Of a stretch of DNA of 64,000 nucleotides, positions 19,424-29,246 are shown piece after piece; within the stretch, counting starts at the first letter, position 1; the number at the start of each line of letters is the position of its first letter. A program made the translations under genes and the position numbers. This DNA is from Allolobophora icterica (lineage: Eukaryota; Annelida; Clitellata; Crassiclitellata; Lumbricidae): positions 7,787,529-7,851,528 of the forward strand of contig OY744610.1 in the NCBI GenBank assembly GCA_963556255.1, given 5' to 3'. The notes beneath the pieces are model-generated. The model was given only the letters and a program-made list of their open reading frames with translations. It was not told the DNA's origin and ran no database searches.

Positions 19424-21620
19424 TGTGGCGGTCAAGGTCACAGTGCGTATGTGGGAGGATTTATTTTATGCGAATAGCATCGTTTTCTTTAAGTTTACAT
19501 GCGAAGGGAACAGCATCGTTTCTCTTAATTTTACATGCGAAGGCCCAGTATCGATCATTTAATTTTTATTTAATTTCAATAGGCGACTGTCCAGCAACGA
19601 CTGTGATAGGGAAGCTCGATTATATATTTTAAGCCAAGGTATAGTGTGGTGAGGGATAAGTAGAGCCTGCCTCACGGTGTGCTGCTTTATACGTGAAGAG
19701 TTGGTTCGACTCTTCATACATAGCAATACTGTTAAACAGCGTTGTTGGTTAGCGATTCAGTTACCGATTCAAATATACTGCACTCAGTGTGGTAGGCGAG
19801 TGATTTTGGTTACGCCAGAGTCAGAGTTCGAGTTTCCGGTTAGTACAAATATATTTACGGACGAAAGGGGCGTCCGAATAATATAATCAGGCGATCTCGA
19901 GTACAGCTAAAGAAGTTCACTGTTGGGAGACGGGCCGACAGCGCCGATCCGGCGGGTTGGATCCCTCCGTTGATCGCGAAGCGGTCTAGATCCCGATTGT
20001 GGGAAATCTACGGCTGAGTAATACTCGGGGAAGGATACCGTTGATACACAGGAAAACTAATTCAGTGTGAGATCGAAAACCAGGGTGAATTTGGCGTCGG
20101 GCAAGGAAATCCCTCTTGGAGTTCGAAGAACTCCAAGATCCGACAGTGTTTGGTTTTATCCACTGAGAAGAGTTTTACGCGATTTCGGCGTACTCGACAC
20201 AGGGGAAGTTCTACGCGCTTTCGGCGTACTCGGCCGGGAGAGTTTTACGCGACTTCGGCGTCTTCGGCTGGGAGAGTTTTACGCGACTTCGGCACTCGGT
20301 GAAGTGACCGTCGGGATACCTGAAAAAACCAATTTGGTACAAAAACGATAATAAGGGTAAATTTGGCGACAGGCAGGAAATTCCCTCTTGGGTTTTGAAG
20401 AACTCCGCGATCGGAGCTTGTCCGGTAACCCATGGGAGTAAGTGTGACCTTCTTAAGGTAGCCAAATTTCGGAAATTCTGATAATACTCGAAACCGAGTT
20501 GGGACCATCCACTGGTTAACTGAGAGGCAAGCGAAGTTTGTCCGGTTACCTGTGGGAGTAAGTGTGACCTTCGTTAGGGAACCAAAATTCGGAAATTTTT
20601 GGGAACAAAATTCAGGACATTCTGGTAACCTTACGGGGTCAGCGTTACATTTGGATTGTGACACTTGGATGGCTGACACGCCGGTGGAGCGTTGGAGGGG
20701 CTCCATCGCCCGGTAACTAAAATAGTTACTGGGAAAGACCACTGTTACCGAAAGACCGCAGTACGGGAAAAGACCGCCCGACAACTGATTACAGTGCGGT
20801 AAGACCAGGAAAAACGATAGAGTCAGGAAAATCTTGTATTCAAACCAATCGTTATTCAGAGCAAATAACTTGGTGATCGAAACACGTAGTTCCGAGAACT
20901 GACCGAAGTGCGAAGTAGGGCCCACCTCGTGCGCCGGTCGGAACCCAGTTCTGCGTGCGGTTAGGGAGGTTTTAGACCTAGAACCTGTCCTATCAGAAGA
21001 GAGTGTCGTGAGACCAGTATACCGCGTTAATATTACACGTGTATATATTATCGCAAGATGTTCGCGTGTTTGAGACGGCACGACGTGACGACTTGTCAGA
21101 TGTACACCTTGTCCTTTCGGACAAGAGAACGTTCAGAGTTTTCCCCTATTGACGATAACTCGAGAGTCATGAGATGCAGAATGGTACGTGAGGGTTCGGT
21201 TAAGGTGGAGAAAAAGAGAAAGTCTTTGACTAAGAGATCTCACAGGAAGCTGAGGACTCCTGCCGGCAAGAGAGCGAACCCTGTTCTAAAGGACGGCCAT
21301 CCTGAGGACGAGGACGTTGCCCACCCGGCGACCGCGGCAGTGGCAGAGTCCGAAAGTGAGATGGAGCTTGACAGCGACACTGTTCGCAAACAAGCGATAC
21401 CCTCGGGACCTCCTCTTGGAGAAATGGGCACTGAGAGCGGAGACAGGGAACCGCTCGTCTACAGCAGAAGTAGACAGGATAGTGACCCGGGCGACTCCAG
21501 AAGGTCAGTTGGCTGGAGCCGAACCCAGCCCGACGACGAAGCAGCGTCTCGGGTAAGACCGACACAAATTGGTACCATGTCTGATGAAGAGTTAGTTGAT
21601 CTCGAGCGACGAACGTCACA
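19424..21620 (+). repeat. 5' LTR of the large Ty3/gypsy element
   Basis: Begins tgtggcggtc and ends cgtcaca. It contains ~40-bp tandem units (gagagttttacgcgacttcg, 20169-20300) and a repeated block with gggagtaagtgtgacctt (about 20420 and 20537). A TATA-like gtgtatatattat lies at 21040-21052, 6 bp before an ATG at 21058 that opens the gag-pol frame. Confidence 0.9.
20169..20300 (+). repeat. Tandem units within the 5' LTR
   Basis: Four imperfect units of roughly 35-45 bp with tttacgcga.ttcggcgt. The same array is in the 3' LTR at 29992-30123. Possible U3 enhancer array, which is inference. Confidence 0.75.
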
Positions 21621-24600
21621 AACTGGTACCAGAAGTGGGGTCCTAACGTTTTCTTGTCACAGAACCAGGCAAGGTCAGGAAGATCCCGAGGACGAGTCGG
21701 ATGAAGTGCCCCATAGTGAGCACGGAGGCGCGCGTCCAAAGTTACGTAAACGGAAAAGCAAACGAAGGTTGCTTGATGAAACGGGTGCACCTGACGAAAC
21801 CAGTGCATTTGAAACGGAAGCTGGAACCCGCAGTGGGCGTGAAAGAGGTTTCCATGAGGATAACGGATGGTTGATAACCGTTCCAAAGACTACTGAGGTA
21901 GTACGGAACGATGCGAATATCGAGACATTCACACACTGGCGAGAGACCGTTGGTGAGAGTAGGTTTGACAGGTCCAAACCACTCGACGACAATAGAGTTC
22001 CGCGTATAATACATGAGAGAACGTTCGACAATAGATCGGGGAACCTTGTGCAGGTTCAAGTACCTAGTATTGTACGGGGCAGGCAACCTGTACAGTTGAG
22101 ACAGGTTTGTGATAGGCCAAGAGACATTGAGACAGGCCTGAAACCGCGGGGTGACGCCGTAGTGCAGAAAACGAGTGGTGACATCGTGGCGCATCAGCGA
22201 AACGAAGGCAATCGAGTACCGTTTACCAACATGGAAGAAGGTCGCCCAAGACCTGTGACAGATGAGGTAGATTGGCAAGCGGAGATGTCTTACCTGCGAC
22301 AGAGTGTGGCAATGATGAGTTCGAAACTTGAAGAACTGTCTGTTCCTGCTGCTCAGCATGCGAAGTCTTACCGACGCGAGACATCGGGGAAGCCTACGGG
22401 CCCAGGTTACCAGATGGATCGCCGAGGGAAGCTGCAGATCGAAGAGCCAGCACGGAGCCGAGGTAACACAGAGACACGCGAGGAAGTTTCGCTTTCGGAA
22501 ACTTCGGAAAAGTTACGTAGCCGCTATCTTCCCGAGGACAGCGGGAGAGAGTCACACGGAAAAACGGCAAGGCAATCGAGTCGACAACGTCTGTTGACAA
22601 GAGGAAGGGTTGAGGCGAAATTACGTTCGTCAGTGAGTTCTTCGGATTCAGACACCGATAGTGTTGGTCCAGAAGAGGCCATGAGAACCGGAGTCTTTGA
22701 CAGGAAAAACCTCCGCCAACGAGGAAGACACGAGAGTTATGAGAAAACTGAAAGGGAGACGTATGGTAAGGAACGTCTACCAGAGTACGAGAGACGCGGT
22801 TTAAAACAGGCACTTGATAGAGAAACCGAGAGAGAATCGAACATGGGAAGAGACAGAGATCATTTGGCCTGGGATGAGACCCACGAGCGGTACTCTAAAG
22901 GGCACAAACCAGATTCGAGAAGTCGTAATTGTCTTAGGTACGACGAATCTGACAGACCGCCAGAGTCAGGAAAAAGAGATATTCGCGAAGAAGACAGAAG
23001 AGTTACGTTCGTCAACGGAAACTCTCAGAGCTCTCGCAATAATTATAAACGATCGGAGTCCAAAGACTACGCAGGTGGTGAGCCTCGTAGAAAAGGTCAG
23101 AGACCGGCTGAGTACATCTCTGATGAAGATAGTGCAACGTCAGACGACCGAGAGATGACTACGATGTATTCTAAGTGGCGTACAGGGAAGACGTTGGGTA
23201 CTCTGAGGGGACAGAGTCGGCACCGGTCAGTGGTGAGGACAGACGAGGAAAACGATTCCAGGAGTAACGATGGGGACAACCGGAGAGGAAACCCCAAGAA
23301 GAGTGTCGGAAGATCACTTGTTACACGGACAAGAGGCGAAGACCGATCGGATCGCGGTATACGAATCAAGCTAGAGAAGTACGATGGCAAGTCAGCGATC
23401 GCAGCCTTTCTAGCAAAGTTCGAAGTTTGTGCACGGTGCAACCGGTGGAGTGATCAGGAAAAAGCAGACCAGTTAATGTGTGCCCTAACGGGTCCCGCTT
23501 CGCAGCTGTTGTGGGACATGGGTGCACAGAGGGACGTGTCTTGGCGAGAACTTGTTGAGCGGCTTAAGGCCCGGTACGGGTCTGATGACCAAACTAGCCT
23601 ATATCGGATGAAACTTCGCACTTACCGGCAGGCTCACGGAGAAACGCTGAGTAGTGTAGTGCAGGAAGTACGAAGGCTAATGGCTTTGGCATACCCAGGA
23701 CCAACAAGTGATATCGTCGAGACGGTCGCTTGTGACGCTTTCATTGATGCACTGGCAAACCAAGATTTGGGGCAGAAGGTGCGCGAGCGAGAACCAGTTA
23801 ACCTCGAAGCGGCGTATAAACATGCGGTGAGGTTGGATGCCTATGGTCGATCTTCGACACAAGGTGGTGATTTAGACCGGAGACACGCGAGAGTTAAAGT
23901 TACCATGGAAGACCGAAAAGACTCGAGCACTGAGGGGCAACAGTCTCGTCGTCTAGAAGATCTCGAGCGAAAGATTAAAAATCTTTCAAGAGAACTTGAT
24001 CGAGTGACAATAAATCAGAATTTGGGCATCGTTCCGAGAAAACCTCATGAAAGGGAGAACAGTTCTGATCTAGCTGTGGGAGATCAGAGGACAACCGAAC
24101 CGAATGTGGGATGGCGACGGATTTATCCGCCCACACGGTTGCGTAACCCGGATATCGAATGCTACTTGTGCAAACGAAAAGGACACATGAAGCGATATTG
24201 TCCTCAGAGAAACGCTGAGACGAATGGTGCAACCGGTACCAGTGAACCTACAAAGGCTGAACCGATACAAGAGGAAACCCAAAACCGACTGGTCAAAGGC
24301 AGTAGGGTGGCCTACGTGGTTGCGAGACTGGCAGGAAAACGTATACACTGTCTACTTGATTCTGGAAGTGAAATGTCACTTGTGCCACGACGTTTCGTGC
24401 TAGACGCTGTGCTAGTACCGTCAGAACAGCGACTCCTAGCCGCTAATGGAAGTCAGATTAAGGTGGATGGTGAAACTAACCTTAAGATTCGGATCGGAAA
24501 GCAGGTGTACCCTGTACCCTGTCTAGTTACAGACCAAGTGACAGAAGTGATCTTGGGGTTATCTTGGCTGGAAGCCAATCAGGCAAGATGGGACTTCGCA

Positions 24601-27600
24601 AGTCGATGCGTTTTCCTTGAGAGCGAGAAGATTCCGCTGAAAGAGGTCGTTACCGAGTCCATGTGCCGGAGGGTTATTGTGCAAGAGGACATAATAGTTC
24701 CTCCAAGGAGCGAAGTTGACGTTCCAGCTTGGGTAGTATACCCGCATTTCCAAAAAGATAACGAAGATTGGACGACCATTCCAATGGAATTATCAAAAGA
24801 TTTGATAATCGGACGTACGTTGGTGACAGGAAGAGACACGGAAGTGTGGATCAGGATGTTGAATGTTGGAGACAGAGATTCGCTAGTCAAGAAACGGACT
24901 GAATGTCCGCTGGAGCGAGTGAACGTAGTCGCTGTGACAGTTAATCGAGCCAGAACGGAATCGTATGATGAGCCTTACCGAAGCGAAAATCCGGAGAAGC
25001 CTATGGGCCCAGGTTATCCGGAGGAACGCCGAGGAAAGCAGCAAAGTACGATTGACCGGTTTGGATCGAAGATTAGTACAACGGCCAGTGTGGCGGAGCA
25101 GACGCTCAACCCACTTGCCGAACAGACCCTAAAACGACTATGGGAAGAAGTGCCAGCAGACATTTCGGAAGAAGAGCAAATCAGGTTACGAAAACTTGTG
25201 CTAACGTACAGCGCAACGTTTTCCCTTAACGAAAGTGATAACGGATTCACTTCGGTGATCCAACACGAGATCGATACGGGACAGGAGAAACCAGTTCGGC
25301 AACCTTTGAGACGTCAACCGCTTTCCATGTTACCGGAAGTTGATCGTCAGGTAGAAGACATGTTGAGACAAGGAATCATTGAACCTTCGATATCGGAATG
25401 GGCATCCAATGTCGTAATGGTTAAGAAAAAGGATGGCAGTATGAGTTTCTGTATCGATTACAGGCAACTGAACCTAAAGACACGGAAAGATGCTCATCCG
25501 TTACCCCTTATCCGCGAGAGTTTAGATACCCTGGGTGGCGCCAGATGGTACAGTACGTTCGATTTGAGAGCAGGTTATCACCAGATGGCCTTGCACCCAA
25601 GAGACAAACACAAGACCGGGTTCGTTACGAGAAGGGGCAGCTTCCAATTCAAAGTGTTACCTTTCGGATTGTGCAATAGTCCGGCCTCGTTTTGTCGACT
25701 AATGAACTTAGTCTTGACAGGGCTAAACTATGACATCTGTCTGGTTTACTTGGATGACATAATTGTGTTCTCGAGGGACGTAGAGACGCACATGCAACGT
25801 CTAGAGATGATTTTCAGGAGATTACAAGAGTATAATCTCAAGCTGAAACCATCCAAATGTTACCTGTTACAACAGAGAGTATTGTTTCTTGGTCACGTTT
25901 TGAGTGAAGAAGGGGTCGCGACGGATCCGAGCAAGATCAAGGCCGTAGAAGAATGGTCTGCTCCTCGGAACTTGAGGCAAGTCAGATCCTTCGTTGGTCT
26001 TTGCTCCTATTACCGACGTTTCATACATGATTTCGCGGTGGTAGCTCAACCACTTCATTTTCTGACCAGGAAAAATGTACCGTTCCATTGGACTGACGAA
26101 TGTCAGGGAGCTTTCGAAGAACTTAAACGAAAGTTGGTTTCCGCACCTATACTTGGGTTACCGAACGACGAGGGCCAGTACATCCTAGATACGGATGCCT
26201 CGGCATACGCCATTGGAGCGGTGTTATCGCAAGTACAAGAAGGAGAAGAGACAGTGATTTGTTACGCGAGTCGGCTCTTGTCGACGGCGGAACGGAACTA
26301 TAACGTTACCAGGCGAGAGTTGTTAGCTGTGGTGTATTTCTTGAAAGAGTTTCGTCAGTACTTACTGGGTAGTAAATTCCTACTCAGAACAGACCACTCC
26401 GCACTTCAGTGGTTACGCAGAACACCGGAACCGATTGGCCAACAGGCTCGTTGGTTAGAGATGATAGAGGAGTTTGACATGGAGATATGTCACAGACCGG
26501 GAGCAAAACACGGTAACGCAGACGCGATGTCTAGAGGTCCGGGTGAGGAACAACCTAAAGTGGTTACCATGAGAGTTACGAATGAAGACGTGATGTGGGC
26601 ACGTCCGATCGGAGAAGTAACGCGCTCCGAGGTTACCAGTGAAGATACAGGCCAGGAAATCCGTTGGACAAAGGAGTTTCTTCGAAGAGAACAGCAGAGC
26701 GATTGCAATATTGGTACGGTCCTTGATTGGAAGGAGTCGAAGCATCATCCAACACAGGCAGAACTATCACCTGCTAACGGAGAGGTGAAAGTGTTGGTGA
26801 GCAACTGGAATCAGCTGGAAGTCCTGCAAGGAGTGTTACACAGAGGCTGGATTCAGGGTAACACAGGAAAAGCTGAGCGATCTCAGTTAGTTGTGCCCTT
26901 ATCTCTACGGCAAGAGATGCTTCAGTTAACACACGCAAGCTTTGCCGGAGGACATTTCGGGATTCGGAAGAGTTTAACTCAGTTGCAACGTCGGGCGTAT
27001 TGGCCGAGTTGGAAGGACGATGTTAGACGGTTCTGCCAAAGGTGCGATCGCTGTGCTCGTTATCGAAGGGAGAAACCTCCAAGACAGGGTTACATGCAGA
27101 CTCCTGTGGTCGGTGAACCAATGGAGAGATTCGGAATTGATATAACTGGTCCGCATCCTGTATCAAGTAAAGGCAACAAATACATACTGACCGCGATAGA
27201 TTACTTCTCGAGATGGGCTGAAGCTCTGCCTATCAGAAACCAAGAGGCCGTTACTGTGGCAGAATCGCTTATGGTACACGTGTTCTCGAGGTTTGGTATG
27301 CCACGCCAGATCCTGACGGATCAGGGACCGTGTTTTGAGTCGAAGTTATTCAAAGAGCTGTGTAAACGCATGGAGATTGACAAAGTACGTACAACTCCAT
27401 ATCGACCCTCTGGTAACGGAATGATCGAAAGGTTCCACAGAACACTGAACATGTTGATCGGAAAGGTAGTGTCGGAACGACAAAAGGATTGGGATGTTCA
27501 TGTACCATATGTAATGGCGGCATATCGAGGTACTGAACATGAAGCGACCCAACGGACACCTAATTTCCTGTTCCTGGGAAGAGAGAACCATACGCCATTA

Positions 27601-27807
27601 GACTTGATTCTAGCCCAAGTTACAGAGTTCGAGAGACCGTCTTACAGTGACATGGAAGAGTACGTGGAGAAACAGAAAGAGAAAATGGAACGATCGTATC
27701 GGCTTGTACGAGAACAGTTAAAGAGAGTAGCAGAAAGAAGGAAAAAAGCCTACGATTTGAGAGTGAGACCTAGCAAGTTCGCTCAAGGAGATTGGGTTTA
27801 CTATTAA
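21058..27807 (+). CDS. Gag-Pol polyprotein of the large Ty3/gypsy element
   Basis: 2249 residues in one frame. Residues 1-187 are encoded inside the LTR, and the frame runs on through the primer site (residues about 190-195). Residues to about 760 are charged, Arg/Glu/Ser-rich and low in complexity. A capsid-like region follows (about 770-970), then CCHC (CYLCKRKGHMKRYC, residue 1035) and aspartic protease DSG (residue 1101). The RT YLDD box is at residue 1564, then RNase H. The integrase zinc finger (HASFAGGHFG, CQRCDRC) is near 1960 and the integrase triad is D2028, D2088, E2124 (DD35E). TAA at 27805 cuts the GPY/F end of integrase; the same frame continues to 28161. A later start (21100 or 21169) is possible if transcription begins downstream of the TATA-like box. 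Confidence 0.9.
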   Translation: MFACLRRHDVTTCQMYTLSFRTRERSEFSPIDDNSRVMRCRMVREGSVKVEKKRKSLTKRSHRKLRTPAGKRANPVLKDGHPEDEDVAHPATAAVAESESEMELDSDTVRKQAIPSGPPLGEMGTESGDREPLVYSRSRQDSDPGDSRRSVGWSRTQPDDEAASRVRPTQIGTMSDEELVDLERRTSQTGTRSGVLTFSCHRTRQGQEDPEDESDEVPHSEHGGARPKLRKRKSKRRLLDETGAPDETSAFETEAGTRSGRERGFHEDNGWLITVPKTTEVVRNDANIETFTHWRETVGESRFDRSKPLDDNRVPRIIHERTFDNRSGNLVQVQVPSIVRGRQPVQLRQVCDRPRDIETGLKPRGDAVVQKTSGDIVAHQRNEGNRVPFTNMEEGRPRPVTDEVDWQAEMSYLRQSVAMMSSKLEELSVPAAQHAKSYRRETSGKPTGPGYQMDRRGKLQIEEPARSRGNTETREEVSLSETSEKLRSRYLPEDSGRESHGKTARQSSRQRLLTRGRVEAKLRSSVSSSDSDTDSVGPEEAMRTGVFDRKNLRQRGRHESYEKTERETYGKERLPEYERRGLKQALDRETERESNMGRDRDHLAWDETHERYSKGHKPDSRSRNCLRYDESDRPPESGKRDIREEDRRVTFVNGNSQSSRNNYKRSESKDYAGGEPRRKGQRPAEYISDEDSATSDDREMTTMYSKWRTGKTLGTLRGQSRHRSVVRTDEENDSRSNDGDNRRGNPKKSVGRSLVTRTRGEDRSDRGIRIKLEKYDGKSAIAAFLAKFEVCARCNRWSDQEKADQLMCALTGPASQLLWDMGAQRDVSWRELVERLKARYGSDDQTSLYRMKLRTYRQAHGETLSSVVQEVRRLMALAYPGPTSDIVETVACDAFIDALANQDLGQKVREREPVNLEAAYKHAVRLDAYGRSSTQGGDLDRRHARVKVTMEDRKDSSTEGQQSRRLEDLERKIKNLSRELDRVTINQNLGIVPRKPHERENSSDLAVGDQRTTEPNVGWRRIYPPTRLRNPDIECYLCKRKGHMKRYCPQRNAETNGATGTSEPTKAEPIQEETQNRLVKGSRVAYVVARLAGKRIHCLLDSGSEMSLVPRRFVLDAVLVPSEQRLLAANGSQIKVDGETNLKIRIGKQVYPVPCLVTDQVTEVILGLSWLEANQARWDFASRCVFLESEKIPLKEVVTESMCRRVIVQEDIIVPPRSEVDVPAWVVYPHFQKDNEDWTTIPMELSKDLIIGRTLVTGRDTEVWIRMLNVGDRDSLVKKRTECPLERVNVVAVTVNRARTESYDEPYRSENPEKPMGPGYPEERRGKQQSTIDRFGSKISTTASVAEQTLNPLAEQTLKRLWEEVPADISEEEQIRLRKLVLTYSATFSLNESDNGFTSVIQHEIDTGQEKPVRQPLRRQPLSMLPEVDRQVEDMLRQGIIEPSISEWASNVVMVKKKDGSMSFCIDYRQLNLKTRKDAHPLPLIRESLDTLGGARWYSTFDLRAGYHQMALHPRDKHKTGFVTRRGSFQFKVLPFGLCNSPASFCRLMNLVLTGLNYDICLVYLDDIIVFSRDVETHMQRLEMIFRRLQEYNLKLKPSKCYLLQQRVLFLGHVLSEEGVATDPSKIKAVEEWSAPRNLRQVRSFVGLCSYYRRFIHDFAVVAQPLHFLTRKNVPFHWTDECQGAFEELKRKLVSAPILGLPNDEGQYILDTDASAYAIGAVLSQVQEGEETVICYASRLLSTAERNYNVTRRELLAVVYFLKEFRQYLLGSKFLLRTDHSALQWLRRTPEPIGQQARWLEMIEEFDMEICHRPGAKHGNADAMSRGPGEEQPKVVTMRVTNEDVMWARPIGEVTRSEVTSEDTGQEIRWTKEFLRREQQSDCNIGTVLDWKESKHHPTQAELSPANGEVKVLVSNWNQLEVLQGVLHRGWIQGNTGKAERSQLVVPLSLRQEMLQLTHASFAGGHFGIRKSLTQLQRRAYWPSWKDDVRRFCQRCDRCARYRREKPPRQGYMQTPVVGEPMERFGIDITGPHPVSSKGNKYILTAIDYFSRWAEALPIRNQEAVTVAESLMVHVFSRFGMPRQILTDQGPCFESKLFKELCKRMEIDKVRTTPYRPSGNGMIERFHRTLNMLIGKVVSERQKDWDVHVPYVMAAYRGTEHEATQRTPNFLFLGRENHTPLDLILAQVTEFERPSYSDMEEYVEKQKEKMERSYRLVREQLKRVAERRKKAYDLRVRPSKFAQGDWVYY
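21624..21641 (+). promoter_or_regulatory. tRNA-Leu primer-binding site of the large element
   Basis: Eighteen bases starting tggtaccaga, three bases after the 5' LTR, match the complement of the tRNA-Leu(UAA) 3' end (CCCCACTTCTGGTA plus CCA). The site lies within the open gag-pol frame. Confidence 0.8.
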
Positions 27808-28161
27808 TACCCTCGGCTAAGAAGTGGAAGGAAGACAAAATGGGCTCGCTATTACACCGGCCCATTCTTGGTTATTCAAGTGCTCAGTCCGTGTCTGTAC
27901 CGGATTCAGAAGAGTCCGAAATCCACGCTAATGGTTGTGCACGTGGATAAATTGAAGCCGTTTTACGGTAAACCTCCGAGTACCTGGTTACCGGAGAGGG
28001 ACAGAAATCTTGAGTTACCTACAGTAGACTGGCCAGTCCTGGCTCAAGATCCTAATGCAGAACATGAACCAGAGGAACCTTCAGAGAATCCAGAAGAGAC
28101 CGCTGATCCAGAATTGCCACCTGTACGACGGACGAGACGAAGACCTCGCTTGGATGGATGA
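27808..28161 (+). pseudogene. Integrase C-terminal tail, separated by one stop codon
   Basis: In frame with the gag-pol ORF, the sequence after the stop reads as the GPY/F part of integrase (YYTGPFLVIQ, then VVHVDKLKPFYG) and an acidic Pro/Glu-rich tail ending at 28159-28161. The stop falls at a position where relatives usually carry Tyr. This is a single-base nonsense change, or less likely a site of readthrough. Confidence 0.8.
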
Positions 28162-28219
28162 CTACGACTGTAGAAGTCCTTGTTAGTGACCTTCTGAAGC
28201 AGACGTGTATCTAGGACCA

Positions 28220-28560
28220 ACTAGATGAACGCTTAATTGCGTTGGTTTCATTGACTATTCGAGACCCATGTTTCAGTTGCCCTTTTGATGAGAGTATTTC
28301 TTTTGAGCGGTATCTGGGAGCATACAGTACCTGTGCTACCAGCAACGCTTAATTGCGTTGGTTTTACAGATTGTCAGTGAATGACTGTTTAAGTTCCCTT
28401 TTGATGATATGTTTTCGGTTAAACATTGGATTAGTGGATAGAACTGAAACGAGTAAAGATTCCAGTACTAGAACGCTTCATTGCGTTGGTTCTACAAGCG
28501 AACTATTGGAGAACCATGTTTCCGTTTCCTTGTGATGACAGAATTTCTTTTCGACAGTAT
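28220..28560 (+). repeat. Three degenerate ~120-bp tandem repeats, each with a short hairpin
   Basis: aacgcttaattgcgttggtt recurs with changes near 28228, 28346 and 28472. Each has the inverted pair aacgc/gcgtt around a 6-nt loop, followed by a tttNccttttgatga block. Possible RNA packaging or export structure; unproven. Confidence 0.65.
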
Positions 28561-29235
28561 AATGCTCGTAACAACGAGTGTTAAGGAAATTCGGGGCAAC
28601 GCGATTTCCTTGGTTACCGTTTCATGATACTTTAGTGCGCTACCTTAGTGCACCACTTAGGATAGATCATCATGCGATAGAAGCATATGTTAGGACTTAG
28701 ATCATGTGCGTAAATATGATAACTTGTACTAGTTAAGATATGTGAAAAAAAAAATATATATATATATTTTAGCAAAATAAAAAGGTTATCGGATCGAGGC
28801 GGGGCAGTACAAACTGTTGTCCGCTTTTATTTTGATTTCACGATTTTGAAGTGGTACCGGGTGTGACTGATCGACGATGGTTACCAGATCGGGAGACAGT
28901 GGGCGACTTTTCTCTCCTTTAGTTCTCCTGGCCCTTGGGGTCCGGTAGAGCCCAGGTTCATGATAGAGGGCCTGTTAAGGTTGGCGATTTGTCAGGTACG
29001 ACAGGTTGCCAGTAGGGTGGTGGTTCGGATCGAAAGCATCATTAAATAGGATGTCGCTATCACGGTTCTCATCGTTGTTTGGCGTACGTGCAGGGTGCCG
29101 AGATTGCTGATATACCGCCCTATAACCAAAGGTGCATTTGGTTCCTTGCTCTCTAAGTGGATCTGGGTTGGGGATGTTCCTGTCACGTTTGATTAAGGTC
29201 CCCGATTTTGGCAGAGATGCTCCGCATCTAAGTAA

Positions 29236-29246
29236 GGTGGGGAGAG
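29236..29246 (+). promoter_or_regulatory. Polypurine tract of the large element
   Basis: The run ggtggggagag immediately precedes the 3' LTR. Short, but in the required place. Confidence 0.65.

Larger units (their letters stand above)
28162..29246 (+). other. Non-coding 3' region of the large element
   Basis: About 1.1 kb between the pol end and the 3' LTR without a coding frame; no env-like protein. Includes the degenerate hairpin repeats at 28220-28560 and an AT run near 28750. A purine-rich ggtggggagag precedes the LTR at 29247 (PPT). Confidence 0.7.

Noticed and set aside
20245..21081. 278-codon minus-strand frame in the LTR (repeated at 30068-30904)
   Set aside because: It is antisense to U3/R of the LTR, has no recognisable domain, and its two-fold presence only reflects LTR duplication.
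28162..29246. Possible env gene after pol
   Set aside because: No coding frame of useful length, signal peptide or membrane segment.
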